This document shows, in pieces, positions 33,873 to 44,965 of a stretch of DNA of 64,000 nucleotides. The translations under genes and the position numbers were made by a program. Source of the DNA: Brachionus manjavacas (Eukaryota > Rotifera > Eurotatoria > Ploima > Brachionidae); contig JAHQIY010000001.1 in the NCBI GenBank assembly GCA_019054805.1, positions 3,610,501 through 3,674,500 of the forward strand, in the 5' to 3' direction. Positions within the stretch are counted from its first letter, which is position 1, and each line of letters begins with the position of its first letter. The notes beneath the pieces were generated by a model, which saw only the letters and a program-made list of their open reading frames with translations, searched no databases and had not been told where the DNA came from.

Positions 33873-35509
33873 ATGAGTTTTACTTTGAATGAATTTTTCG
33901 GGAATAATTCCAATGGAAACAAGTATTCAATTCAACATGATAACAAAATTGTTCAGACCAAAGTCAAATCTTCTTCCTTTTTCTCCTTTAAAGACCTTTT
34001 CAGAGTAATTAAAAAAATAAAATGCCATCTTGATATTATCATTTGAATATTTAGACAATCTTTTTACCTGAAGGTTACCCGAACTCAGTCAGTGAGGATT
34101 ATGTTTCTTATCAAATATGGGATACTATTCAAGTACATTATATCTAATTTTTAGATAAATCAATTAAATACTTACAATCTTTGATAAAGGCCTTTTGTAG
34201 TTCTATTTCTGGAGCCCTAGCAGCCAAGGCGATTTTCGAAAGCATCGGCGTAGGAGACCAAAGTGCCACAGCATATGGAGCTACAATCACTTGGCTTATC
34301 AAGGGTGCTACATTTTTTTCTTTAGATTTTTATACCTTTTAAAAAATTAAAGATGGGACTGGCATGGCTGGAAGAATAATATTCGCTTGGTACCAAGGTT
34401 CTTCTTTGGACAGCAATTCCAAAATGTGGAGGCTTTATGCCGATATTTTAAATGATTTTTCTTTTTTTGTCGACTTGGTTACGCCTTATTTTGCCAAATC
34501 TTATTCAATTTATTTCATTTCATTTTCTGGCTTGCTGAGAGTAAAATTTTAAGAAGCCAAGGCAAAATTTTTAAAATTAAAATTTAGTCAATCGTTGGCA
34601 TTGCTGGTGGTGCCACCCGGTCAGCGTTGACCCAACATCAAGCTAGACAAAACAATCTTGCTGATGTTAGTGCTAAGGACAATAGTCAGGTAAATCAAAT
34701 TTTATGTGCAGTTAAGAATAATTGATTGTATTTCAGGAAACTTTAGTAAATTTGGTAGCTTTGATTCTTAACATGATTATTTTGAGCTATGTTCAAAATT
34801 CGATGAGGTAATATTTAAAAAATATAACAAAAATCCTAAATAAATAATTATTTAAGTTTAATTTGGATATTGTTTTGTGTTTTTGTCATGGGACATTTGT
34901 TTTCTAATTACAAAGCTGTCAAAGCAGTAGTTATGAAAACGTTCAATCGAAATCGATTTAGAATAGTCTGTCATGAGTACTTCAAAAAAGGGAATATACT
35001 TGATCCGATTGAGGCGAATAGAATGGAGCCTGTCCTAATGCCATTAAGAGGCTATTTTAAAATTGACTTAGGTGTAAATTTGAAAAAATTGGATCATGTG
35101 AGATCTGACTTTAATGAAAAATTAAATAATAATCTATATTGGATTGATTTTGATTTTAAAAGTAATTTCTTGGTAATTTTTATATCAACTAGAATTTAAA
35201 AGTTTAAAATTAGGAAAAAAAAGCATTGTTCTATTGAATGAATGCTACTCGAATAATGATTTAGTAAAATGTATGTTTCAGATAGAACTTGTGAATTTTG
35301 TCCTTAAAAATAGAGGATTTAGTTCATATAAAAATCTGGAGGAAGCATTAAAAAGAAAAGACAGTGGCAGAATTGAGAGTGAATCATTTAAAATAGTGGA
35401 AAAAAAATTACCTGAATTCTTGGAAAAATCAGAGAAAATCGGATGGTCCTATGAATACACTCAGTTTTCTCCAGGTCAATTTAATTATTCTCTCAAAAAA
35501 AATGATTAG
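33873..35509 (+). CDS. RUSF1: RUS family member 1 (DUF647, C16orf58 homologue)
   Basis: Eight exons in consistent phase (33873-34004, 34055-34132, 34190-34304, 34353-34540, 34588-34689, 34737-34807, 34857-35161, 35214-35509) give 428 residues, near the vertebrate length (about 468). Conserved blocks are FLPEGYPNSVSEDYVSYQIWD, then IFESIGVGDQSATAYGATITW, DGTGMAGRIIFAWYQGS, LYADILNDF, and SIVGIAGGATRSALTQHQAR with NLADVSAKD. Hydrophobic segments around the IVGIAGG block and in the ETLVNLVALI ... LFCVFVMGHL region predict a membrane protein. Plant members (RUS proteins) act in UV-B and vitamin B6 related root responses; the animal role is unresolved. Introns are 45-57 bases apart from the larger ones near the start. 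AATAAA follows the stop at about 35531. Confidence 0.94.
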
Positions 35510-37655
35510 TTAAAACTGTTATCTTTTCCAATAAATTTGATTAGATTTTAAAATAAAATTTATTATAGAAACAGCTCAAAATACTTTTTGGAAAAATATT
35601 TAAGACTATTAAAATAGAAAAATGAATCATTTTTTATTTATAGATTTTTTTCATTATTTTTCGATTTTTTTATTAATCTATATCTTTAATTATATATTTG
35701 ATGATTAACTATAGTTAGTTGAATTTTTTTTGAAATATAATAATAAAAAAATCTATTTTTTAAAATTTTATTAGATTTTTAAGCTTTATTTCGATTTTTT
35801 TAAGTTTGGCAAATAATTGTCTTGCTAGGCATCTAAAAATAAATTAATTTTGGAACTATAAACAATAAATTAAAAAAAATGCTTATATATTTTTAATTTT
35901 TGGGAATAAAATATTTAAATTCTGTGTAAATTTTTTATTAAATTTTGCTAAAAAGCTAATAAGATAATTTTCTCAAAAGTGTAAACGATAAACTATTTAA
36001 ATATTTGATTTATTTGCATGTTAAAGGATGTTAAAAAAATTTATCTGTTGATTTTCTTAAATTAAATAATAAAACTTATAATAATTATATTTGGCTAATT
36101 TTTTAAGAGCATTATTTTCGAAGAAGATTTTATCAAAATTTTTGATTTTTTTATCTTAATTTTGATAAATGAAATACAATATTTATTATTGTAGTTCAAA
36201 TTTATTTATTTAAATAGTCACATCGGTTACGATTTTTCTAAAAAGGAAAAAAATCTTAATTTAAAAATATGCTAGGTATACTAATATTTACGTCATTAAC
36301 TTAAAAATAATTAAAAATTATTGACAACTTTTCCAAGTGAAATTTTTGAACTTTTTATTAAAAATAGTATTTAAGAATTTCATGATATTATTTTAATTTA
36401 AAGATTAAGAGAAAAGATATTAATTGAATAATTTAAATTAAATTGAGTATTGCTAAAAACACAATTTCGCATGATTACATTAAGTACTTTGATAGCTTTT
36501 GGAATTCAGATTTTATTTCTATTTCTTATACTCCAAGAGGAATTTTTCTGGCATCATAAGACATTTTACAATTTTATCTCAATTTTAATTAAAGGCCAAT
36601 TTTGTATTTTTTTCTTTTAAGTATCTAATAATTATTTCAGATTAGAATGTTACAAGTTTTTAACATTTATGTTAGAAAAAACGAGCTAAAATTGAATGAA
36701 AAGAGCAATTTTAAATCAAATTTTTTTTTCTCGTTACAACAGAAAAGTGATCGGTTTCTAAATATAAATTTCATCAGCAAATGATTTTAGTTAAGGCGTT
36801 CTCGTCTAGATAAAATTGATCTTCACAATAAAAACATCTAAAAAATTATTTTCAAATAAAATTTAATTGATTTAATAGATCTATCAGTGGAGAATTAGAT
36901 CAGACGTTTTGGGCTTCATTTTTACTAGTTTAAAATTATTGAAAATATCAAGATATTTTTCTAAAAGAAATTTTGATTTTGAAATAAAATAGAAATAATC
37001 CGAAATTAAACTAGATTTGATAGAATTTAACTGAAAAAAAAAAATGTTTTTTAGAAATTTAAAATTAATTTGAATCGATCATTTTTTTTAAGAATTATTT
37101 TATTTTCGTATTAAATTTTGCATTAATTTGTGATTCATATTTAAACTATTGCAAAAAATATTTTTTTCAATTTCCTTTTTTTATTTTTCTCTCACTTATG
37201 GTTAAATTTAGCCACTTAACCAAGTAAACTACGTTTAACACGATCTTTTTGAAAATTAAATTTGCAGGTGCTTCCGGAATTGCATGGAAAAGAATAATTG
37301 GAATTTTAGAAGAACCGGAAAGCAAATCTCATCATAAATAATGATAGATAGCCGGTATTCGTAAGGAAATGTGCGTCAATTAATAGGAGTTCATTTTTTT
37401 TTTTTTATTGATTTCCTTACACCCAAAATTCCTCAGACGATACCTTAGCCACGAAGATATTTTAATTTATCATTTATAAATTGATGCAAATTGTGTGTCA
37501 CCTTAAATCTAAATCCTTGAAAGAAAACGATTATCTTGACAAAATGATTAATTTAAACCTTTTTTTTAAGATATTTAATTAAAAAAAATCATTTAAAACA
37601 AAAAGATTTAATCTGTAGTTCAAATTGATTAATTTGGCAAAACTGTAAATGAAAT
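35510..37655. other. Intergenic DNA, no certain gene
   Basis: About 2.1 kb, very AT-rich. A T-rich acceptor-like CAG at about 37268 opens a 25-codon frame (GASGIAWKRIIGILEEPE) to a stop, which looks like a terminal exon, but I found no matching upstream exons. A 47-codon frame with a hydrophobic start lies near 36470. Neither is called as a gene. Confidence 0.4.
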
Positions 37656-37925
37656 ATGAGAATTTATTTCCTAGTATTGGCATTTTTAATAATCATTCAA
37701 ACGAGCGTGAAAGCCGATTTGTTGAGTTATTTGTTTCCAAGCGCTTTGGTCATGCCAAAAACATTGGTTGAAATTTACAAAGATAACATGATGGACAATG
37801 AGTTAAAAGCCAATTTGTTCAAATATTTAAAAGCCAAAAAGCATTCAATGATCATTGGCAAACGCAACTCATTTGAAAAAACAAATAATTACTACTTTAA
37901 AAATTCAGGAAGCTATCCCGAATAA
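37656..37925 (+). CDS. Secreted peptide precursor with amidation site (candidate neuropeptide, possibly CRF-like)
   Basis: An 89-residue frame begins with a clear signal peptide (MRIYFLVLAFLIIIQTSVKA) followed by DLLSYLFPSALVMPK. A GKR at residues about 68-70 is a classic prohormone cleavage plus C-terminal amidation signal; the residues before it are HSMII. The 39 residues from SALVMPK to SMII are amphipathic, Leu/Asn/Lys-rich and lack Cys. Length and the ...MII-amide end recall corticotropin-releasing-factor family peptides (about 41 residues, ending in EII-amide); a shorter HSMII-amide released at KK is the alternative. The tail after GKR (19 residues) has no repeat of the motif. Family assignment is inference; the secreted-peptide call is firmer. 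Another ATG seven bases upstream is in a different frame. Confidence 0.6.
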   Translation: MRIYFLVLAFLIIIQTSVKADLLSYLFPSALVMPKTLVEIYKDNMMDNELKANLFKYLKAKKHSMIIGKRNSFEKTNNYYFKNSGSYPE

Positions 37926-38117
37926 TGAACATCAATTTGGTGAATTTGTTTTCAAAAATTTGAAGAGAATTTTTTTTAATTCTTTTAATAAAAATTTTTT
38001 ATTAAATAAATTTCATCTAAATGCAAATTTTTCAATAAGACAAAAAATTTCAATTGTATATAAAAAAAAATTGTTTAGAATATTTTTACATTTTTAAATT
38101 TTAATAAATTCCAAAAA

Positions 38118-38750
38118 ATGAGTGAAAATCGGTATAAGCTGATGTATTCAGAGGACCGTGGCAAGGCAGATCTAATAAAGCTTTTATTTGCCTATTCAAA
38201 TCAGGTATATGAGGACTTTAAAATCAAACCAGCTGAATGGAACTATTACAAATCTTTCACTCCATTCGAGCAGTTGCCAGTACTTATAGTAGATGAAAAA
38301 ATACAGATAGCTCAAGCGACACCTATTGCCAGATTCTTAGCTAAAAAGTTTGATTTACAGGGTTCCGGTGAAATCGAGTCAACAATGTGTGATATGATTG
38401 TTGAACAAATAAGAGAATGTGGAGATTTTGCGGCTCAAATTATCCAAGAAGTCGATTCTAACAAGAAGAAACTTTTGAGCCAAAGATACTTGAGTGATAT
38501 TTTACCTAAAACACTGCGCGGATTTGAAAAAATGCTCAATTTGAATGGAAGTAACTGCATTGTTGGTAATCAATTTACATGGGCCGACTTGGCACTGGCT
38601 AATAGTCTTGCTTGGCTAGATGAATTTAGCATTCAACTACTTCAACATTATCCCTTGGTTAAAAAACACAATGAATACATTATGAGTATACCAAGTGTCA
38701 AAGAATGGTTTAGAAGTCAGAAACCATTGAGTGTATTTAAAAAAGCTTAA
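38118..38750 (+). CDS. Sigma-like glutathione S-transferase
   Basis: An intronless frame of 210 residues, the usual GST length. The thioredoxin-like N-terminal half starts with YKLMYSEDRGKADLIKLLFA; the Tyr in LMYS aligns with the catalytic Tyr of sigma-class enzymes. The glutathione-binding block QLPVLIVDEKIQIAQATPIARFLA has the cis-Pro (LPVL) and QA in place of the commoner QS. The helical C-terminal half contains the family signature GNQFTWADLALAN, then SIPSVKEWF. It should be cytosolic and conjugate glutathione or act as a prostaglandin-D-synthase-type isomerase, as sigma GSTs do. It lies only 193 bases after the peptide precursor on the same strand. Confidence 0.92.
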   Translation: MSENRYKLMYSEDRGKADLIKLLFAYSNQVYEDFKIKPAEWNYYKSFTPFEQLPVLIVDEKIQIAQATPIARFLAKKFDLQGSGEIESTMCDMIVEQIRECGDFAAQIIQEVDSNKKKLLSQRYLSDILPKTLRGFEKMLNLNGSNCIVGNQFTWADLALANSLAWLDEFSIQLLQHYPLVKKHNEYIMSIPSVKEWFRSQKPLSVFKKA

Positions 38751-38949
38751 TTTTGAAATTTTAAATAAATAAAATAAAAATCTTAAATTTTGTAAATCTA
38801 ATTTATTACAGGTTGATGAAATTATTTCAATAAAATTACCAATTATAAATAAAGGAAGGGGTTTTTATTTCAAAAAAGTCAAAAAAAATAATATTTTATA
38901 ATTAATTATCAAATCTATAAAGAAAAAAAAATTTCATTTTATTTTCAAA

Positions 38950-40688
38950 ATGTTATTGTTAAATTTTAAATTAATCAGTTTAATAATTTTCTTATCCGTA
39001 AATTTAATAAATGGCCGTAAGTTTTGAAAGCTAATTAGTTGATAGATGAATTAAAATATTTTTAGTTAATGACGAACTAAGGCTAAATGAGTATTTATTT
39101 TCAACTAATAGTTCAAGCCGGTATAATCCGAGAATCAGACCTGTACCGTCTAGCAACAATCGACTGATTGTTCACGCCAGACTCGGCATCAAACGCTTAT
39201 TTGAAATGGACGAAAATAACCACCGAGTAGTCCTCTTTGCAGTTTTTTTTCAAGTATCTTTTCGATTAAAGTGTGGTATAATTTTTAAAATATAAATTTA
39301 GAAATGGACCGATTCATTTTTGACTTGGGATCCAAAACATTTTGGCGGAATCGAATATACTTATGTTGATTACTCAAAAATATGGACTCCAAACTTAAAA
39401 CTAGTAACAAAGTATACAAAAAAAGTTTGAAAATAAAAAAATTTTATATTTAATTTTTTATTTCAAGCTTTGATGATAAAAATCCCAGTGATAAAAGTTT
39501 TGATGAGGTTTATGAGAATTTTCCTGTTAAATTACATTCTAATGGAAGTGTTCAGTTTACGCCTGCTGTACATTTGACTAGTGAATGTTTGCTTAATTAC
39601 GGCAAATTTCCTTTGGATATGCAAGCTTGTTCTTTCGTTTTCCAAATGCCGTACACAGGTGACCAAATCGAACTGACAATGAATGTGTATTATACTAATG
39701 ATGATGCCAAAAAATACCAACATATATGGGATATCGAGGATTTTAACACCAATGTGACTAATGAAAGAGGCATAAAGAGTTCAGCATTACTTCAAATTTT
39801 ATTCAAGAGAAAATACAGGAGTTATCTATACACTTTACCGTCATATTTTGTCTATATTCTTACTCTTTTGATGTTCATGCTACCACAGCGATCAAATCAA
39901 AGAATTATGATAGGTAAATTTTTTTTAATCTTATTATAAATATTAAAATAAATTTTAAAGGTTCAACCTGTTTGATTATTTCTTGTCTATTGAGTTATTT
40001 GATGTCCAATACTGTACCTAATCATGAAATTAGTGCTTGGCCATTGCTGGGAAAATTATTTTTATTCAATATTGTTTTACTAACTTTTTCTATTTTGTTT
40101 TCGGCGTTTGTAATAAATATTTCGGGAGGCAACCACACTAAAAATGTTCCGAGCTGGCTTAGAAAAGTATTTTATTTTGGTCAAACTCTCTTTTTTTATT
40201 TAAAATTTTTTCAAGTTGACTTTGAATGTTTTGGCAAAAGTTTTTTGTATTCAAGCTGTAGCCTACACTGTTCTAAATTCATATTCATTTAGGTAATAGG
40301 GAAAATAATTAAATATTAATTTGAATTGTCCTTTTCAAGAGTTCATGATGAAGAAGTCATTGCAGTTCATGAGCATATAAATTCTCAGATTGTTGGCGTG
40401 ATTGACGAAAGCTCTTTATTACGAAGAAGAAATAATGAAGAAAATAAACAACAAAACGGAGCTTCAGATCAAAATCAAACAGAACAGAGACATGAAAAAA
40501 GTTTAGTAAAATATTTGAAAGTAATATATGATAATGTTGATCAGATTCGGTACAAAATTCAAATAGAAACTCATAACACATGCAAGGATAACGAATGGCT
40601 CCTTGTAGGTGCACTGATTGATAAAATTTTATTTTTTGTTTATTGTAGCATTGTAATTATGAGTACATTAAGTATTTTTAGAAGATAA
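38950..40688 (+). CDS. Cys-loop ligand-gated ion channel subunit (nicotinic-like)
   Basis: Seven exons in phase (38950-39016, 39066-39253, 39302-39411, 39468-39913, 39961-40166, 40216-40292, 40340-40688) give 480 residues. Exon 1 encodes a signal peptide (MLLLNFKLISLIIFL ... NG). The extracellular part has KWTDSFLTWDP and KIWTPNLKL (loop D/A regions) and a perfect Cys-loop C-x13-C, CLLNYGKFPLDMQAC, at about 162-176. TM1 is YTLPSYFVYILTLLMFMLP, TM2 STCLIISCLLSYLMSNTVP, TM3 LGKLFLFNIVLLTFSILFSAFV. VPSWLRKLTLNVL and a long loop with an amphipathic helix lead to TM4 (KILFFVYCSIVIMSTLS). No vicinal Cys pair is seen in loop C, so it resembles a non-alpha subunit. The GEK motif before TM2 of cation channels, and PAR of anion channels, are both absent (NQRIMIGS). 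Ligand unknown. Confidence 0.9.
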
Positions 40689-41344
40689 ATCATGGTTTAT
40701 TAAAGTTAAAAATTTATTGAAATAAAAAGTAATTCGAAATTTTTATTATATTCATAACACAAAAAATAATTTTTATAATTACATTTTAACCTAATAGATT
40801 TTATTATGATCTACAAAAACAATTTCAATTTTAATTGTCTTTTGTGTGCTGATTTAAGCAAAATAAGTGGATATTTTTTATCAAATTTTCCCATTAATAT
40901 AATTATTTCTTCCAAATTCGGAGCAAAAAAAAGAAACGTATTTTGGAATATTACTCTGGCGCAATATGAAGCTTTAATCGATTTTTTTAGAGCAAAAGAA
41001 ATCGTATGCTCAGAAAAAAATGTTTTGTATCGAATTAAAATTTTTTTTATTTTTATATAGTATTAATAATAGAATAAAAAAGATTATTTTAATCTTTTTT
41101 TACAGTTAGATTTGGATGATAAAATCTAAATTATAATTTTTTTTTAAATATTACTTAATTCAAAACCTAATTTTATAGAGAACATAATAAAATTACCTTA
41201 ATTAAAGCCTTCAAAAACAATTAATCTATTCTAACTATTTGACATAATTTTTTATTCTAAAAATTTTCATTTTTTTTGATGCTAAATATGAATTTGATGC
41301 TTTTATGATTCAATATTAATTACGTAAAAGTTATTCGAAATCAA
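40689..41344. other. Intergenic DNA, no gene seen
   Basis: An 84-codon frame at 40806-41060 is Phe/Ile/Lys-rich with no recognisable domain. It could be real but nothing supports it. Confidence 0.4.
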
Positions 41345-41345
41345 A

Positions 41346-41376
41346 AAACGAGTCGTTGATGCTTCTACTGCTAATT
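41346..41376. repeat. Decayed right end of the TTAA-type MITE family
   Basis: ACGAGTCGTTGATGCTTCTACTGC then TAATTAA resembles the right end of the 23492-23836 element (ACTCGTTGGTGCTTCTAGTG then TTAA) with a few changes. No matching left end was found nearby. Confidence 0.5.
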
Positions 41377-42084
41377 AAATAGTTATTATTCATATAAATT
41401 CAGCTACATCGTAAAATCAGTGTTTATTTTTTCCTAATAATTTTGCTATGATTAAAAAATAAAAAAAGATAAAATACAAAAAGGATTTATTATATTTGCT
41501 AACAAAAAAATCTATAAATTTTTTTTGTGGTTTCTACAATTAATTTGAAGAATTAATTTAATTTTTAATAAAAACGTTAGTTTTTAATTATTAATCGATT
41601 ATTTATATATACAAAGAATTATTATAAATATTTAAATCAATGCGTTTCGACACTTAAGCGTCTACAGTGGTGCTATGAAACGATGAATTAACCTTTTTTT
41701 AAAGATAAAAATAATAAATTCACGACATTTTTTGAAAAATTTGGTGAAAAAATATATTTTTTAACTTCAGAAAAAAATTAATTAACTTAAATTTTATAAA
41801 CTATCTTGACTATAATTTACGATAATTATTTATGATAAAAATAGTAAAAATTTATCAAAAAAAGTTATTAGAAAATTTCCTACTACTTTTTATTTATTCA
41901 TTCAAGTTATTACAAAAAAAGTCTTATCTAAAAATTGATTTAGATTTGTAAAAATTAATTTTAAATCATAAATTAATAATGTAAATCAGAACATTTAAAT
42001 GACATTTATTCTTTAATTTAATGACAAATCTAGATATTTTAAAAAGAAATTTTTTGATTTCTAAAATTTAAATAAATAAATAAA

Positions 42085-42453
42085 AGGTTTTGTGAAGTTC
42101 AGTACAAAAGAACAGAACAAAGTATTAAAAAATGTAATATCTTTTTATCTAAAAGTTTAAAATAAATTCTGTAAATGCAGCATGGTGCAACATTCAAAGT
42201 TGCATCAACATTCAAAGTTAAAGTCTGCTAATGGTGTGCAGAATCTCTGCAAAATGCACCACGCTCGATTATATTGAAATTTAATTTCTGCATAACTCTG
42301 CAAATTTAGCAGGCTTTGAAATTTGATGCAACTATGGAAGTTGCATTATGTTGCATTTACAGAACTAAGTTTAAACCTTTAGAAAAAAAGTTATTAAATT
42401 TTTTTACATTTTTTCTGTTCTTTTTTTCATTTTGTACTGAATTTCACAAAACC
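42085..42453. repeat. Foldback element with about 125-bp inverted arms
   Basis: The left arm (42085-42208) starts AGGTTTTGTGAAGTTCAGTA and includes TTCTGTAAATGCAGCATGGT then GCAAC. The right arm (42323-42453), reversed, starts AGGTTTTGTGAAATTCAGTA and includes TTCTGTAAATGCAACATAAT then GCAAC. The arms pair over nearly their full length with small gaps around a 115-base centre. No coding capacity. It lies just upstream of CPT2, so it could affect that promoter. No target duplication is evident. Confidence 0.72.
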
Positions 42454-42680
42454 TAAATAAAAAAACTAAAAATAAATGTTATACACTTGATTAGAAAAAA
42501 TCATCTTGTCATACTGACATTAATTTTTATTTAAAAATGTTAACTAAATTCTAAACTAAAAAAATTTTGAAAAATTCATAATTTTCTTATTTAATAAAAA
42601 TAGTACTTTAGACTTAAACATTTTTAGATATTAACTTAAATTCAATTTGCCATAAACTAGTGAAAAAATTTGGTCTCAAA

Positions 42681-44965
42681 ATGGGCGGAACGAAATACAA
42701 TCGACTTTTGGGCAACAAATACATCCGAAATTACAAAAATTCCCTTGTAAATATATTTAAGTCAATCTGAAAAGATTAATAATTAAATTTTTTCTTAAGG
42801 CTTATTTGTCAAGTACTATTAAAACCTCTAGGTTGATTTAAAATGGAAAAAAAATTGTAAATAAATTTTTACATTCTTATCTTAAGCTCACAAGCCGGAC
42901 AATATAATTATTTGCAGAATAGTATTATACCAACTTACCATTTTCAAAAGAGCCTACAAAAGCTTAAAATTCCGAAACTTGATGACACATTTGATCGCTA
43001 CTTTAAAGCCCTGAAGCCTCTGTTGAGCGCAGCTGACTTCGACCAAGCAAAAAAAATAGGCGAAATTTTTCATCGCGGAGAAGCGATTCGTAAACTCAAA
43101 TTAAATTTTTCAATCAAAAAATTTAAAATTTGATTAAAGAACTTGACAAAGAAGTGAGAGAACTCGATGCTAGGAACAAGAACAGTAATTTCATATCTGG
43201 TAAAATAAAAAGAATAGATGTGAATTTAAATTCTAAATTTTAATTAATTTTTTTAATTTTAGAACCATGGTTTGACATGTATTTAAGTGCAAGGGAATCA
43301 ATAGTTCTTAACTACAATCCTTTTATAACTTTCGCAGTTGATCCAAATCCTCAACAAATGGATCAAGTAGATATAAAATAATTATTTTTTTTTTCATTTC
43401 AAAAAATTCATCTAAAGGCAATTAGGGCGTCAAATTTTTTAATATCATCAGCAAGATTTATGAATTCGCTGAGACATGGCAAGCTAAAGCCTGAAATTTT
43501 CCATTTAAATCCAAAAAAAAGTGACACTGTAATGTTTGAACGATTGATGCGTCTGTTGCCTGAGTCCGTATCGTTCTACGGAGCGTTTGCGTTCAATGCA
43601 TATCCTTTAGACATGAGCCAATACTTTAGATTGTTTAACTCGACTCGTATACCGCGTCAGAACAAAGACGAGCTCATGACAGACTCTAGCAAAAACCACA
43701 TGCTTGTTCTTCACAAGGGAAACTTTTACACTTTTCCGGTTTTTGATGAGCAAAATAATATCTACAAGCCGGAAGAGATTTATGCTTTTTTTTCTCACAT
43801 ACTTAATAGTGGCGACCGTGCTGAGTTTCCCTTGGGAGCTTTGACTGCCGAGGATCGAAACACTTGGGCTAGTGTGAGACAACATTTGGAAAAATTAGGA
43901 AACAAAGAAGCACTGGAACAGATCGACACAGCTCTGTTTTGCATCGCTTTGGATGACTGTGATGCCAGTGATCCGACAGAAATGTCACATGAATTTTTGT
44001 ATGGAGATGCGGCTAATAGATGGTTTGATAAAAGTAATACAATTATAATTAACAAAAATGGACACGCGGCAGTTAATTTTGAGCATTCATGGGGCGATGG
44101 GGTGGCTGTGTTGAGATTTTTTAATGAGATCTATGATGACACGGTCAAAAATGGATTTGTCAATGCCAAGACAAAACCAAGTTTTGATAGCGGAGAAATA
44201 GAAAAATTTGTAACAAAATTGGAATTCAAGCTGAACGATGAGGCCAAGAATTCGATCCGCAAAGCTGAAGAGAATTATCGAACAGCTACAGGTAGCTTGA
44301 ATATGAGAAATTTTGAGCAGGACTCATTCGGAAGATTGTTTGTTAAAAACTTTGGTCTAAGTCCAGATTCTGTAATGCAGTCAGGAATACAAGTAGCGTT
44401 CTACAAAGTTTTCAAAAAATTTGTTGCTACATATGAATCGGCAAGTACTTCGGCCTTTAAGTTTGGTCGTACAGAGACCATACGACCGGCTACAATGGCT
44501 ACAAAAAAGCTTGCAGAATATTTAGATAGCAAAAAAATAAGTGATTCAAATGTTGGAGAGGTAATTTCAATGATGCAAGAGTGTTCTAAGCATCATAACA
44601 AACTGGTCAAAGAAGGTGCTATGGGTCAAGGCTTTGATAGACACTTGTTTGCTCTAAAATATCACGCAGTACAGCGTAAAAAGCAATCTGTGCCCGACTT
44701 TTTCAATTCACATGCTTATAAGTTCATAAACCACAACATACTGTCTACTTCAACTCTTGCTTATCCGAATATTATGAATGGAGGCTTTGCACCAGTGGTT
44801 CCCGATGGCTTCGGTATCGGATACAGAATTTTGGACAAAAAATTAGGCGCTTGTGTCAGTTCATATAGTTTGAGTGAGCTAAATGAATTTGTCGATGCTT
44901 TAGAGGAGACCTATGATCAATTTCATGACATTATGAAAAAAGCACCTGTGCAGAAAAAATATTAA
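42681..44965 (+). CDS. CPT2: Carnitine O-palmitoyltransferase 2, mitochondrial
   Basis: Six exons in phase (42681-42746, 42800-42831, 42887-43089, 43140-43199, 43263-43366, 43418-44965) give 670 residues, close to vertebrate CPT2 (658). An in-frame stop precedes the first ATG. The first 35 residues are Lys/Arg/Ser/Asn-rich with no acid residue, as expected of a mitochondrial presequence, and lead into [19 protein letters not shown]. Family blocks include [19 protein letters not shown], then [18 protein letters not shown] and [16 protein letters not shown] with the catalytic His at about 378 (human His372). Further blocks are [21 protein letters not shown] and LSTSTL. The long CPT1-type N-terminal membrane region is absent, so CPT2 rather than CPT1. 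It regenerates acyl-CoA from acylcarnitine at the inner membrane for beta-oxidation. Confidence 0.96.

Noticed and set aside
36466-36609. A 47-codon frame with a hydrophobic start (MITLSTLIAFGIQILFLFL)
   Set aside because: Such frames arise often in AT-rich DNA; there is no cleavage site, processing signal or conserved block after it.
37266-37341. Exon-like frame GASGIAWKRIIGILEEPE ending in a stop after a good acceptor
   Set aside because: It looks like a terminal exon, but no upstream exons in phase were found in the preceding 1.7 kb, and it is only 25 codons long.
40806-41060. An 84-codon frame after the Cys-loop receptor
   Set aside because: Phe/Ile/Lys/Asn-rich, no domain, no splice or promoter support; could be real, but I cannot support it.
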